Source: Rhabdornis inornatus (taxonomy: Eukaryota; Chordata; Aves; Passeriformes; Rhabdornithidae). From it: a stretch of DNA of 64,000 nt. The DNA lies in contig VWZS01008203.1 of NCBI GenBank assembly GCA_013397075.1, forward strand, positions 558,001 through 622,000. Reading direction: 5' to 3'. Below, piece by piece: positions 47,641 through 59,869 of this stretch; position 1 is the stretch's first letter, and the number at the start of each line of letters is the position of its first letter. The notes under the pieces are model-generated. The model worked only from the letters and a program-made list of their open reading frames with translations. It was not told the origin of the DNA and ran no database searches. Both the position numbers and the translations under genes were made by a program.

Positions 47641-49842
47641 GTTTATGGGCACTGCTTTTAAGCAAATAGTATGAGAATCAGGATATTTCCATCTGGGATA
47701 AGTTTTCATCCTCCTTCCATTAGCATTCAGACAGAGGCAGAAACTTTGGGTTTTATCTGCTTAATTACAGCCTTTAAGAAATGCACCAATTTTTTTACCC
47801 AAATCTGATAAAATAGCCTCCTGGCATTTCTGTCTGTCTAAATTTGGGCTTCAAGTGTCCATAAAGTACAGTGACCATCAGAGCACATGAGAGAAATTTA
47901 TAAATTATTTCAAGTATACCATGCTCAAATGCATTATTTTCTTTTAACTCATGCATAAACTACCTCTTTCCCTACTGACAGGGAGCAGAAAACCATCCTA
48001 ATCTTTTTATTCAGAGAGATACTTGTATGGTGCTCCAGCAGGCCCTAGAAAGAGACCATGTCAGAAAGCAGTGTCCATTGTGTTCCCCAGAAAAAAATTC
48101 AATGTAATCTAGTCAGTGATTTTAAGTGTATGTAAGTGGTATATGGGAAATGCTTATAGCACAGTGAAAGTTAATGTTTTGGCCTTGCATTTACCCAATT
48201 TAGTTTCTATAGTGCTTTCAGGGGAAGTCTCCAGCAACAGAAGAAAGAAATGCAAATATTTCAAAAAGGAACAAGTTGCTATATTGAAACCTTGAAAAAG
48301 ATTTCCTCCTTGTTGTTACTTTAGTACTTAACGAGGAAGAGTTTTCAATGACTTAACTAAAACTAAGCTCTTTTAATTATGGTCAGAAAAAATATTGGAA
48401 CCCCATGTGTTTTACCTCTAAAAATTAGGTTTTTTAAAAGTACTAGGTTATGTCTTAAAATAATTGATAAAATATACCATGTGTGACATAATCATATATT
48501 TATGACATCAGTTATGCTGCTCAGTGTGATTTACAAGATCAGGTCTTTGAGTAATTGTTAAGCTAAAAACAGCAAAGCAGCAGCACACCTTATAAGCCAA
48601 AACGTTATTGTCAGAATAACTGAAACCTAGTCTAATAATCATTAGTCCAGATATAATTGTAACAGAAAAAGAAAGAATAGTAATGCAGTTAAAATTGATA
48701 TACACACTTTTTTGAGCTTCTACTCCTTTTTCTGCTGTTATGTCCCAGATGCCAGAGCTGTTCTATGCCAAGCCCTGGGTCTCCTCAATAGCCCTGATAT
48801 AATATGGGGCTTATATGTCTCTGCACTGCATCACTGTGTTAGAGTGGTAAATACTGTATTCTTCCTACAGCAACCACTCATTATTGCTACCTGCACAACA
48901 TTAACTGTAGGCTCTGCTAGCTCAATAAAACTGTGTATGGCTGTAACATAAACAACTAAAAGAAGTTAGCCTTAGGCATCTGGTCAATTAAAGAAATTGC
49001 TGTCACAGCTAAAGAAAGGAAAACAAAGCTGCAGGCAGGTCAAAACAAAGTTCACAATGAGCAAGAAAGACAAACCAAGTCCTGAAGCCTTACAAACTCT
49101 GTGCAAACCTCGTGACCTGTATCAAGCCATGGCAGCACTGTGTAACAGAGTTACATGGTTATGCATCTGTAAGGCCCCAAAGTGACTACCAGCTGAAGTG
49201 ACTGAAGTAATTCTTCACAGAACTCTGGAAAATTTGGTGAGGGTTTAAGTTCTAAAAATACGAATTTCACAACAGCAAGATTTCTGCTAAATCTTCAATA
49301 CAAAATGCAATCTAAATTTAACTTTTACCTCTTTCTTCACATCCTTATTCTTTTTATTATTAATTCATTATAAATAATCATTTTCATGACTATTTTATAA
49401 ACGGGATTTTTACTATGTCAGGAACATGTAGTTTAATATGTCATCCTTTTCTCCACCTAATCAAAACTCTTCTCTGTGCTCATTCTTCTTCAAACCTAGA
49501 AGAAAAGCAAACCATTGAAAGCCACCATTTTACTGTCTAAAAAAGCTTCTATTATAATCTCCCAGAAAACCTAATAAATTTTACTTTGGTCACCTTCTTC
49601 TCATGCACTCTGTCATGTAATTATCAGCTCTATCTGTGGCTAGACTTTGTTTCAGAAATACAAGCTAAGCAATAGGAAATAAGTGCTATTAAATTGAATT
49701 TACTTTTTAATTTCAAAATATATACACAAGGTAATCTCAAGATGTGGTTTTTTTTGTTCAAGGATAAAAAGAAAAAAACCATCTTGGAACACAGAACTTA
49801 ACCTGGAGTTCTTGCAGTCCAGTTTTTAAAGTTATTAGCCTC
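47641..49842. other. Non-coding stretch with a possible old LTR end
   Basis: No gene recognised. Around 48712-48960 the base composition rises slightly and an AATAAA follows GCTAGCTC near 48918-48930. This resembles the end of an old LTR, but no edges, TATA box or family match could be fixed. Two frames (48712-48951 and 48997-49185) have no known domains. Confidence 0.4.
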
Positions 49843-50770
49843 TGTCTGAATTAAGGACCAAACGAGACCGTATGCCAGAGTCAATAGTATGGATTTTATT
49901 TAATAATGAATAAGAGAGAGAGAGAAAGCAAGAGAAAGAAATAGAAAAGAATTGGGGGAACAGAAAGAGAGTGACAGAGACAGATCAAAGAAAATATCAC
50001 CACTCTGTGGATCTCACTGGCATCCCAATGATTGTCTCCAGCTGCTCTTCTTGGTGGTGAGGGTTCCCCCAAAAAGCATAGAATCCAATGGATTAATATA
50101 CACTCAGGCCAGGTGGGAATGCCCAGGTACCCCTCCAGGCCAGGGGGAGTTTGACACAGCAGACTCTGGATCTGTTGCATCACTTTGTATTGTATCATGT
50201 GTGATGCTGTGGTGCAAGGCTCCAGGAATTAGTCTGGGGAGCACTTCAGGGGGTCTTTGATGGATTATGGATTACTACACTCCCTCAGCTGCCTCCCACA
50301 TGAATGTCCCATGAATGTGGCCTGTGGGGTTGGGCCAGCCGGACCAGTTTGTGTGAGGGAGGATGAGGGTGCATGTCCAGTGCTTCTGGCCAGAGGCTCC
50401 ACCACACACCCAAACTTCCTCCTCCCCCCTTGCTTGGGGGGGAGTCTATGCAAGCCTGGCCTCTGAGAGCTGTGGTCTCCCCACACCCAAACCCAGCCAG
50501 GGATGATTTTCTGCTGTGTTTGTCTTTCTCATGGATGCATTCTTTTTCTCCAGCCCTGTTTACTTCTCCCTAGACCTAATATGATTGAATGATAGTGTCC
50601 TCTTTATCTTACCTAGGTGGCTTAACTCACAGTCCAAAGTTCCAGTCAGGCATCTTCAAGGAGGGATGGGCTTCTTTGGTTGTAGCTTCTTCTACAAGAA
50701 GGTTCTTGCTATAATGGGCAAAAGTCCTTCATTACAATGTTTATGGCATGAACCATTTCAGTCTCTGACA
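49843..50770 (-). mobile_element. ERV solo LTR, about 930 bp
   Basis: The element starts TGTC and ends GACA on the plus strand, a short terminal inverted repeat with TG...CA ends. The flanks CCTC (left) and CCTA (right) are compatible with a decayed 4-bp target-site duplication. On the minus strand a TATA-like TGTATATTAA (plus-strand near 50094-50103) precedes AATAAA (plus-strand 49895-49900), which is about 50 bp from the LTR end. This order gives the orientation. The block is more GC-rich than its surroundings, with a GA-rich part at about 49911-49985. There is no primer binding site beside the 3' end and no internal sequence. Its family differs from the other LTRs here. Confidence 0.7.
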
Positions 50771-50774
50771 CCTA

Positions 50775-51958
50775 GGAATGTAGCTTAATATTGAATCTTA
50801 CTATATCCCAGGTGTGTGTTGCCTCTTTCACCTCTAAAATAGTGACAGACCTCTGTCATGCGGAAGTTGCACTCTAAATTAAATATGGCAAAATTTATAC
50901 TGCATATTTGTATAGAGAGAATCTATTGAGGGGAAAGGAACATGAAGCTTCAAGCACTCAGAAATTGCAGGCTAAGAATTTAAAATTATTCTTGTGACAA
51001 TATTGAAAAAAGTTTGGGAGAAAAGAGATCTTTCTCGTTTATAACACAATATAGTAAAATAGTAAAATGCCCTAGATGTTGAGGAAGAGTAGAGGTCTCA
51101 AAGGACATTATGGACATATGACATTGACAGCTCTTCAGTAGTACTAGCATTAACTTCTTGTTTTGGATACTTGCAGATTTTCTTTCAATGTAGGGAGGTA
51201 AAGAGTGGCAAAACTGGATGGGATTAAATACAGGGGTCTGAGGTATATAATGCCATGACATCTTTACCTTTCTCATAAAGAATCCCCCTCAAGTCAAAAA
51301 GGTTTTCCATCATGAACACAGATTATATAAATTTTCTAAAGAACGCAAGTTCAGAGCAGCACCCATTCAGAACAGGGTCTGTAATACTGCTGTGCCAATT
51401 AAATTAAGCATTCAATTTATAGTGGATATCATGGCAGTATAATAGGATTTCCTATAACAGGGCATCATTAAAGATTATAAACTGGTATCTGCAATAATTG
51501 ACTGCCTTTTTAGAAGTCTACAAGTAATTAATAAAACATAGTTTAATTAATGCAGTTCAGTATTAGCAATTTGCGTGTTTGCATTAAGGAATCATCTAAG
51601 ATAATATATTAATGGCCCAAATTATCGTCTCAGGAGTGTATGCAGTTATGTTGGCATAAACCTGGAAGACCTTGATTGACCTGTCAATTTAATAACTAAC
51701 ACTTGCTGAAGTGTATTATACTTAGTTATAATTTTTGTTAATGTTTTCTTATGTCTACTTAGAGAATACATATTCCCTTAGAAAATTCCCTCAGGAATTC
51801 TTAATTCTTCCTCCTAGCTCTCTTTCGCATAAATTCAAATGTTGTCCACAGAGTTATTGAATGACTGGGGGCAGAGGTCACAACTGTATATGAATTGAGA
51901 AGAATACAGTTACTCTAAAGATGAAAAGATGACTTTCCTCCACACACAAAAAAACAAA

Positions 51959-51959
<1 letters not shown>
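50775..51959. other. AT-rich spacer
   Basis: No gene or repeat recognised. Confidence 0.5.

Positions 51960-51996
<37 letters not shown>
51960..51996. repeat. Poly(A) run of 37
   Basis: An uninterrupted run of 37 A is preceded by CA- and AAAC-rich sequence and followed by AC-rich sequence. Nothing upstream looks like a processed gene copy and I see no target-site duplication, so I treat it as a mononucleotide microsatellite. Run length in the assembly may be unreliable. Confidence 0.92.
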
Positions 51997-51997
<1 letters not shown>

Positions 51998-54900
51998 ACC
52001 CCAAAAACAACACCACCCTTTTGCAAAATCTGTGCAATATTTCCTCTACTGTGATGGGTTTGGGAAATTGCAAGAGAGTTCTTACTAGAATGCTCTCAGC
52101 CTCATTTTTAAAAGGATTATCGTGAATTACAGTGAAAGAGAAACAATATATTTCTCTCTACAGATAAAAATTGCTTTGGCCCATGTTTTTTTCTGAAAGA
52201 TACAAGTAGCAAATACCCATTCCTCTGTCTCACTCAGCATCTTTTTTTCATAAGGCTTTACAAGCATCGTACAAATAGTTCTTCATCTCTATTGATTGTA
52301 AACTAAACAGCTTTATTAACTAAATATAAGGCAACAGAATTTTAAAAAGGCATTAGTGCCACCGCGTTATCTAGAGCCCATCTGACCAGTAGCTTCATAA
52401 ACAAAACCCTCAGTTGTATTGATCTGAAACTCAGAAGAGGGGAAAATAAAAGTGAATGTATCTGAGATTTCTGGTTAAAGTATGAACAGAAAGGCTGGCT
52501 AACTATTGGAGAAATAGTATTTGTATGCATACAACCTAGGCCCTTCCACAGGCAGACTTGTAGCCTTTTCCAGCCTTGACTAACAGAGGAGGAACAGAAC
52601 ACTAGACCATACTGAAAAACAAATTGTAATCTCTGGAAATGGGATCACTTATTCTTTTGAGTTTAGTAATATCTCCAGTACAAACTCTTCCACTTTATAA
52701 AGAGATTCTTAAAGCTTGACTAGCTTGACTTGCTGTCAAATTTCTATCTAGCTTGAATGTAACAATTTGGAAACTAAATTTAAAAGTCCAGAGCATGAAA
52801 AATATTTCGACCAAATCTCCTCAGAATAAATGAGAATATTTCAATCATCTTTATTTTGTTCCGTGCTTTTTTTTCAGTTATGCTTGTGATTAAAAAAAAA
52901 GAAAGAGCGAAGGAAAACCATCTCATGATTGTTTAATTTCTTTTATTAATTTTTCAAAATTCATTAAATGGAAAAATAATGTATTTTGAGATCATTGTCA
53001 AAAATAATGAAATTAAATGAGAAAATGAAGTAAAATACAACAAGAAAAATACAATACAAATTAAAATAATTAAATATAAAGTAAAAATTTTAATGATTAT
53101 AAAAGAAAAAACTAAATTGGCTTTATAGAGTAGTTGCTTCTGCTACAAGTAGATTATTTTACTTAAGGGGAAAAAAAAACAAAACAAAAACAAAAACACC
53201 CCAAAGGAAAATAATTTATTTATCCTGAAATAAATATTTTAAAACATCATGAGTACAGTGAACTGAGTTGCACAATACGCAGTAATACAAGTCTATCTTT
53301 AGGAGAGGTACTGTTCTCATTGAAACAGAAGAGATATAGGGAGTATTCCTTCCCCATTCTATTAGAGAATTAACTACACTCTCAATTAATTTTCTAACTT
53401 TGTATTTAAATTTGTCTGGCTTCATCTTTCTGTCAGCTTTCTTTGTTATGCCCATTTCTGCTATATTAATTAATCTTATATTTTGAAACTATGAAAATAT
53501 TTACGGATTATAATCAAATCACCTCTTCATTTTGACAAGATAAATAAATGGGGTCCTTTCGGTTTCTCCAAATCCAAGAAACTAATGTCTGTATGCCTCC
53601 TTATTTAGCTTATTCATTAATTTAATGGCAATCACAAATAGATTCCAATACTTGCCTGATCTATATGATAAATGTATAGTAAGCCAATATATGCCAAATA
53701 TTTATGTATAAATATTTAGGGATAAGATCAGATGATTGTCTTCCTAGTGCCATCCCATGTTGTTACATCCAGGGATTGCATTAGGCTATAACCATGTGAT
53801 GTGACACACAGAGTGCCACACACAAAATGTTGGATGTCCTTGCTGCCCCCTAATGTTTAGGTATGTTGCCTTCCTCTCTGAAAGTAGGACCATTATTTCT
53901 CTGCATGGGACATAGTTTTTCATACAGCTACTTTAGAGCTACACTTGGTTTTATTTGCTTTTTTGACCAAAATACTGTTGCATGGGATGGCCATTGACAT
54001 TTTTGTGAATAGCATGTCCCAAATAAGGTCTTGGCCAACAGGCAGTCACAGACCAAAACTGCCAAACTTAAAAATTTCATAAGCTGCTTCTCAGCCAATT
54101 CTCCTCAGATTCTGAGAATAGTGTTTATCCCTGAAATGCCATGTTTGATAACCCAATGGAAATACAGATGAATACTTACTCATACTTCTATTCATAGGAA
54201 ACTTTCAATTAATAATGCAAATGCCCTTCTGAAGGTTGCTTACTGACATAATTTGCTGACATTTAAAATTACAAGCCTAATGCAGAATTGCCACTTTTTC
54301 CCACAAAAAGGTTCCAATTAGGAAATGCAGTAGGAGGGAGAGTGGATCTCAGTAGGAAGAGATAGTATGTGCTGCAATGTCTTGGAACAATAGAGTTCAA
54401 TCTCAATAGGAAGCCTTTATTTAGAATATGCTCTCTTTTGTGTGGCTGTCTGAAGAATGTTATTTAAATGTTTCCCTACAAAGAAAAAAAATTAAAAAAC
54501 ATGCTTGATTGGGCCAAAATCTGCTTATTCTATTCACACAAAAAGACTTATTCCTTCAGAAGTCAATCAGACTTCTTAGATATGAATGTCACATGCAATA
54601 TAGCCCATAATTAATTGATTTCTTTTTCTGTGGTCATCTTCATTTGCAAAGAAGTATATTTTGGATTTAATAATGAATTAAAATTCAGTGTTGCTGCATA
54701 CACTGCTGTAGATGCAGAAGCTCCATGGCAGTCAAGGATCTCCTCTGGGTTAATCAGGACAGTTCCAGACTGGTAAAACTGGCCTCCAATTTCCAAAAAC
54801 ATGTGGTAGAAAACTGAAGGCAACTATGGTATAAATAGTGTAAGAATCAAACAGAGAAACTGAGTAGATTTAACCAGTAAATTGGCACCACATGAGAACC

Positions 54901-55155
54901 TCTCTTTCATCAACCAGAACATATAAAAGGTTAAAATTTTTTAAATAATTATACCATTTTTGTTGTGCAGCAAAATACTAATTCCTATTTTATGAAGCAA
55001 CAATTCAGCTAGGTGAAACAAAATTAACTTGAAATTATTAGCATAAAAGAAAATTTTCCTATTACCTAAAGCTTTATTTATCTCCAAACCCCACTATATA
55101 GTCTCTGCAATACTGATTCTTAGATTGGTCTGAAAGGAGAGACAAAAATATGCAT
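51997..55155. other. AT-rich non-coding stretch
   Basis: No gene recognised. The region around 52920-53110 is extremely AT-rich, and an AAAAC-rich tract lies near 53170-53197. Confidence 0.5.
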
Positions 55156-55617
55156 TGTTGGGGGCCATGACCCTTGATTTTATTAAATAATCTTAACTTC
55201 AAAATATTTGAAACTGTTTTCAAATATAATAGTTCATCTGTTTAAATATAACTTGAGTAGGCCCTTCCATGTTTTGTGTTCAGATTTTTTTCCTCATTTT
55301 CTCTTTCCAGTGAGAAGTAAAACCACATGTTGAGGTTATTTTCTGATGGTGTTCTGTTTTCTGGGGTTTTTCTCCATTATTTTGGTCCTTTCTTCAGGAC
55401 AGATTGTTCTCTCCTTCAAAGAGAGTTGGGGAGAAGAGAAGTGTTAAAGTTATTCCAATTTCTAACATTTTCTTTTAGCTCTATTAATAAAGCTTTCCCT
55501 GTACCCTTTGAAGTTTTGAACCTGCTTTTGCTCTTCTCCTAATCCTTATCTCACAGCAAAAAATGAGTAAATAATTTGTGGGTGCATTGGCATATGGCCA
55601 GCACTCGACCCACTACA
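55156..55617 (+). mobile_element. ERV LTR (about 460 bp) at the 5' end of a truncated provirus
   Basis: The element starts TGTTGGGGGCC and ends CACTACA, with TGT...ACA termini. AATAAA lies at 55486-55491, about 130 bp before the LTR end. A TAAATATAA sequence near 55242-55250 could be the TATA box. A recognisable primer binding site lies 5 nt past its 3' end, so this is a 5' LTR with a little internal sequence and not a solo LTR. No target-site duplication is visible because the 3' half of the element is missing or replaced. Confidence 0.75.
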
Positions 55618-55622
55618 CTAAT

Positions 55623-55641
55623 TGGTGCATTGGCCAGGGAA
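55623..55641 (+). promoter_or_regulatory. Retroviral primer binding site, tRNA-Gly type
   Basis: TGGTGCATTGGCC followed by (A)GGGAA is complementary to the 3' end of tRNA-Gly (…GGCCAATGCACCA) over the first 13 bases. After that there is one inserted or changed base. It lies 5 nt after the CA that ends the LTR, the expected place for a minus-strand primer site. This is the clearest functional landmark of a provirus in the window. Confidence 0.78.
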
Positions 55642-55853
55642 CCCAGGACTGGCAAACCAGAACCACTATATTTGCCTATTTCTTCAGAAGAAAAAAAGAT
55701 AATGAAGCCACAAAAAAGGTGAGGCATGAGAACAAAGAAGCGTGGGACCAAAACCTTGCAACTGTTTGGCTGAAGAAATACTTTCTGAACTTACGTAAGC
55801 TTATGTAATTGGGAAGGTAATGCAACACTTCAAAAGTTTTACATGATTTTGGC
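55642..55853 (+). mobile_element. Short remnant of ERV leader sequence
   Basis: About 210 bp between the primer binding site and the next LTR. It would correspond to the untranslated leader or start of gag. I recognise no gag motif; the frame at 55578-55808 starts inside the LTR and is not a viral gene product. The leader stops at the start of an oppositely oriented LTR. Confidence 0.45.
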
Positions 55854-56410
55854 TGACAGTTGTAAAGCCCTGTACTCGCCTGGCAACTTTCTCAAAAGGG
55901 GCTTCGGTACTCTGATTCCCTGAGGTGGGCAAAAGGGAGAATGTGGCGAAGTTCTCAGGACGTTAAACAAGCTTTTATTAGAAAGTTTTAAAGGATAACG
56001 TACTTGGCAAATTTTAAAGCAACATTCAATCAAAATAAAGAATTTTAAAAAACATTGACTTAGCAAATTCTAACCCACCAAATATTAATTTACCAAGATT
56101 CTGAGAAAGAAGGCGGGATGTGAAGAGGGGGAGGGCAGACAGGTAGAGAGAGAGACAAGTATTAGCTGCTTGAATTCCAGCATGATTTCAACTACTATGA
56201 AAACCATGTGGCCTGTGACCCTCCCTTCCAGGTACCCTTCCAGTGTGCCAGTGGCTATAGCCACTCGGGCTGGGCCGCAGGCTTTAGGGGAGTGGGGTGT
56301 GAAGCAGTGCACCATTCCACTCGTGTAGGACTTGCCCTGCCCTCCCGCACACACACACACACACACTTTAGTTGGTTTGAGCCAGTAATCATTTTCTTCA
56401 GTCTTTAACA
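55854..56410 (-). mobile_element. ERV LTR (about 560 bp), opposite orientation
   Basis: On the plus strand it starts TGACAGTTGTAAAG and ends CTTTAACA, with TG...CA ends. AATAAA on the minus strand (plus-strand 55974-55979) lies about 120 bp from the minus-strand 3' end. The right part is GC-richer and contains a (CA)n tract. No clear target-site duplication was found. It differs in sequence from the LTR at 55156-55617 and so is not its partner. Confidence 0.62.
56348..56366. repeat. (CA)n microsatellite
   Basis: About nine CA units inside the U3-like part of the minus-strand LTR. Confidence 0.93.
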
Positions 56411-58337
56411 ATGGTCTTTAAAATTAGGAGTTAAAGTTTTATGAGCATTTCAGGGAAGAAGTGTGGTTATGGCCTTTTTGAATGAGTATATAGAGTTCAT
56501 TGAATCTATTTTACCTGAATTTTGCAAACAAGTAAGAACCTGCAGGAACTCGGTTAAAAGCTCATTGAATGCTTTTTCTTTTTAAAGACTTGAGCAGTGA
56601 TAATTACATCTCTGATCAGTAAATCTTTTAAATCAAAAAGACAAGCGTGTCCACATAAGACTAGAAGTTGACATGGCCCATAATATTATGTTATCCATTG
56701 GGTGATGTGTAGGAAAAAGTAAAACAGGACAAGCATGCAATATTTTCCCAGAATAATTTCTCAGCCTACCACAATTCATATTTTGGTGATTCTGAACAAG
56801 TCATTGCTATTTTTTTAGTCTTGATAGATTCTTCTTTCATGATTTTAAACTGTGTAAATGGCTAGCATGCAGATGAAACAGTTTTGCAATTTTAATCACA
56901 TTTTGTCTGAAGAACTCCCTCCTGTTATTTATTTTGAATTTATCCCTCACTAACTGCGTTTGGTGCCACCTAGTTCTGTATAGAAGAGTCAATGAAAACT
57001 TCATTCCTGTTCTCTTTCCCCATAGCTTTCATGAGTTTCTAGGTTTTTTACATGTCCACCCATGCATCATCTCTTTCTCCATATTAAAGAATCTCAATCT
57101 ATTTATTCAGTCCTCACAGGTAGCTCTCTGCATTTGTTAATGTTTATCTTTTCCTGTTCCTTTGCCTTTATTTTTCTTCTTATTATTTCTGCTTTGTGTT
57201 TCAATACATCAGACATTAGTCAAGCTTCAACTATTAATTTATTTATTGACATACATGTTTTCTATTCTGCTAGTTCTTTCAGTCATCAATATTACAATAA
57301 GGTTTTGGCTACTATTAAAAATTTTCAGTTCTTGACTGGAGATTTTTCTGTGAGGTATGATTGAAACCGTTAATGTATGTTATTAATAAAATATTTTAAA
57401 TACACTATAAATCTAATTAAAGCTTTGAATTGCATATCATTCTTGTGTTGTGAAGCAAGTATGTAATATTTTCTTACTTTTCTAACATTTGCTCCTCTTT
57501 TTCTCTATTTTAATCAATCTCAAAACAACACAGGTCAAAATTTAGATAAATGAAATCACGAGAGTATATTGCCTCTTTTAAACACTATATTTCTTATTTA
57601 AAATAATAAATAAATAATTAATTATAATTATATATTGAATATACATACTTATCTTGACAGTTCTACTTTAAAATTTTTCATTGTGATTATTAAATAATGA
57701 TAAAAGATTTCCTAAATACAAAACTAATTTCTTCTCACCGAAGTTATTTTCAGATGTAAATGTTTAGAAGATACACAAATGGTTGTTTATTCAAGATACT
57801 TAGTAAAAACAGTCAAAAATACTTTTAAAAAGACATTTAAATTTTCAAAATAATTTAATCAGTACAAAAAGAAATTACAGTCTGTTTTATTTGATATGAC
57901 GGTTATGGCACCTTAACTTAAAACTGCTGGTTTATTCCCAAGTGCAGCCTTTGCAAAGAAGGCCAGAAGAAAATCCCACACAGAGAATAAACCACAGGCA
58001 AAATGTTTAATCCGATACTGCTGGCTTCATTGTTAATTGCCTCTCAAGGGGCTAGGATGTCAATAGATAGTGATCTGGTATCTTGGAGTCTTTGCTGTTA
58101 AATGCATGATCAATACTAAATAGAATTTTAACTGCCCGTGATTTAATTAGGAGTGGTTCTTTTTATCCTGCATACAATACCAGAATCTCACTCAATAAAG
58201 TACGAAGGCAGATTGCCACGATGGTTGTGCATTCACTACATTCTGGGACTATGCAAAGGAATTGGGAAAGATTGCGCTGCTAAGAATTTGCAATTAGCCT
58301 ATAACATGGCAGGAGTTAATCTTCATCTATAAGTCTT
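56411..58337. other. AT-rich spacer
   Basis: No gene recognised. An extremely AT-rich patch lies near 57590-57650. Confidence 0.5.
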
Positions 58338-58727
58338 ATCAGAAACGGCTGAGGGAGCTGGGGTTGTTTAGCCTGCAGAAAAAGAGGCTGGTAGGAAACC
58401 TTGTCACTCTCTACAACAGCCTGAAAGGAGGCTGTAGCCAGGTGGGGGTCAGCATCTTCTCCGAGGCAACCAGAGACAGGACAAAGGGAAATGGTCTCAA
58501 GCTGTGTCAGGGGAGGTTCAGGTTGGACATGAGGAAGAATTTCTTCATGGAAAGGGTTGTTGAGCATTGGAATAGACTGCGCAGGGAGGTTGTGGAGTCA
58601 CCACCCTGGGAGGTGTTCAAGAAACAGCTGGATGTGGCACTTAGTGTTCTGGTATAGTTGACATGGTGGTGATCAAAAATTGTATTTTATCTTCGAGTTC
58701 TTTTCCGACTTAAATGATTCTGTGCTC
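58338..58727 (+). mobile_element. CR1 LINE 3' end, about 390 bp
   Basis: It starts in the CGGCTGAGGGAGCTGGGGTT block and runs through CTCTCTACAAC, CTGAAAGGAGG.TGTAG, AGGTGGGGGTC, AATGG.CTCAAG, GGGGAGGTTCAGGTTGGA and AATTTCTTCATGGAAAGGG. It ends AAATGATTCTGTG, the normal CR1 terminus. It is 5'-truncated, moderately well preserved, and opposite in orientation to the 40.0 kb copy. The 97-codon frame at 58364-58657 is CR1 C-terminal coding sequence, not a host gene. Confidence 0.92.
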
Positions 58728-59160
58728 AGTTTTGTGAGTTTCCCTTCACTCTAAATTAATCCAAATTATTGCAAGTACCGAATACTGAAGACTACAGTTT
58801 TAAGTCCTTAATACTTTGCAGCTCCAAAAAAGGAAATTCAAATTTTAAATAAAGGCAATTGCTTTTAAATGGAGGTTATGTGTCTTTTCAACTGGAAATA
58901 ACTGATCTCTTGAACATTCCTTGAATATGCCACATTCCTGAGCTCAAATGGGCACTGGAAAATAAAATCATATTACTAGCAGTGGAAGATCAGATCTTTT
59001 ACCAGGTTTTATACAAAATACATCTAAATAAGACATCTTGTTCATCCTGCCATATGATTTATTTAAATAGCCTGTTTCTGTAGCGGGTAAATCCTACGAC
59101 TAATTAAAAAAAGAAACACACAACAGTTATCAAAGAAAATACAGTTATCACTTCAGAAAA
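58728..59160. other. AT-rich spacer
   Basis: No gene or repeat recognised. Confidence 0.45.
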
Positions 59161-59440
59161 TTGATTAAGGAAGCATATACTACCAAAGAGAAATTGATGG
59201 ACTGTAGGACCAGAGAAAACAGAAATAAGTGTGTAAAAAATATGAAAGCAAAAATATATGAAAAAAGACTAAATGCTAGAATGCAATGGTAATGTAGATG
59301 GAAGAAGATAGAAGAGGTCAATATATATTTCTATTCTTTACTCAGAAGGAAACAACATGATGAATCACTTTTATCATGCAAGGAAGATAAAGTACTTTCC
59401 AATCCATTAGTGAGCAAAGAGGTATATAACAATATCTACA
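59161..59440 (+). mobile_element. Possible ancient CR1-clade fossil upstream of the reverse-transcriptase region
   Basis: GAAAGCAAAAATATATGAAAAAAG (split by changes) and GAAGAGGTCAATATATATTT followed by ACTCAGAAGGAAA resemble the linker between the endonuclease and reverse-transcriptase parts of old CR1 elements. It is very diverged and AT-rich, so chance resemblance is possible. It lies in the same orientation as, and just upstream of, the CR1 that begins near 59870. It could be the same or a separate insertion. Confidence 0.38.
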
Positions 59441-59869
59441 TGTTGTAAACATTTAATGAGGATATACATTTTTAATACATTTTGGAATACGATGGAATTT
59501 CCTGCAGACTGAAGACTGATGCAACTCCATAACCACTTAAAAAATAAAGTGACCTTCTTAATTGCAGGCTGCTGCTCTTTCATCAAGTCTGAGGTAAAAT
59601 GATGAAAAAAGGAACTGAGATTCAGTTAACTAAGATTTAAGAATGGAAACCTACTTAATCTTCTTCAACAAAGATTTTTGCAAATAGCTGAAGTGAAAAA
59701 AGCTAAATATAGGGAACTGCTGATTGACAAATCCTAAAATTTATTGACAGTTATCTCAATGAATTTGTATGCTTATTTTTTTTAACTAAATATTTATAAA
59801 TAAAATAAACAACACAAACTAACAAGGGAAATACCAGGGGAATATTACACAGGAATTTAAGGGTCTTCC

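Noticed and set aside
49737..49790. Imperfect inverted repeat AAGATG...CATCTT around T- and A-runs
   Set aside because: Most of the pairing comes from homopolymer runs.
51960..51996. Poly(A)37 as the tail of a processed pseudogene
   Set aside because: No coding remnant lies upstream and no target-site duplication surrounds it.
58316..58567. 83-codon minus-strand frame
   Set aside because: It is the antisense of the CR1 3' end at 58338-58727.
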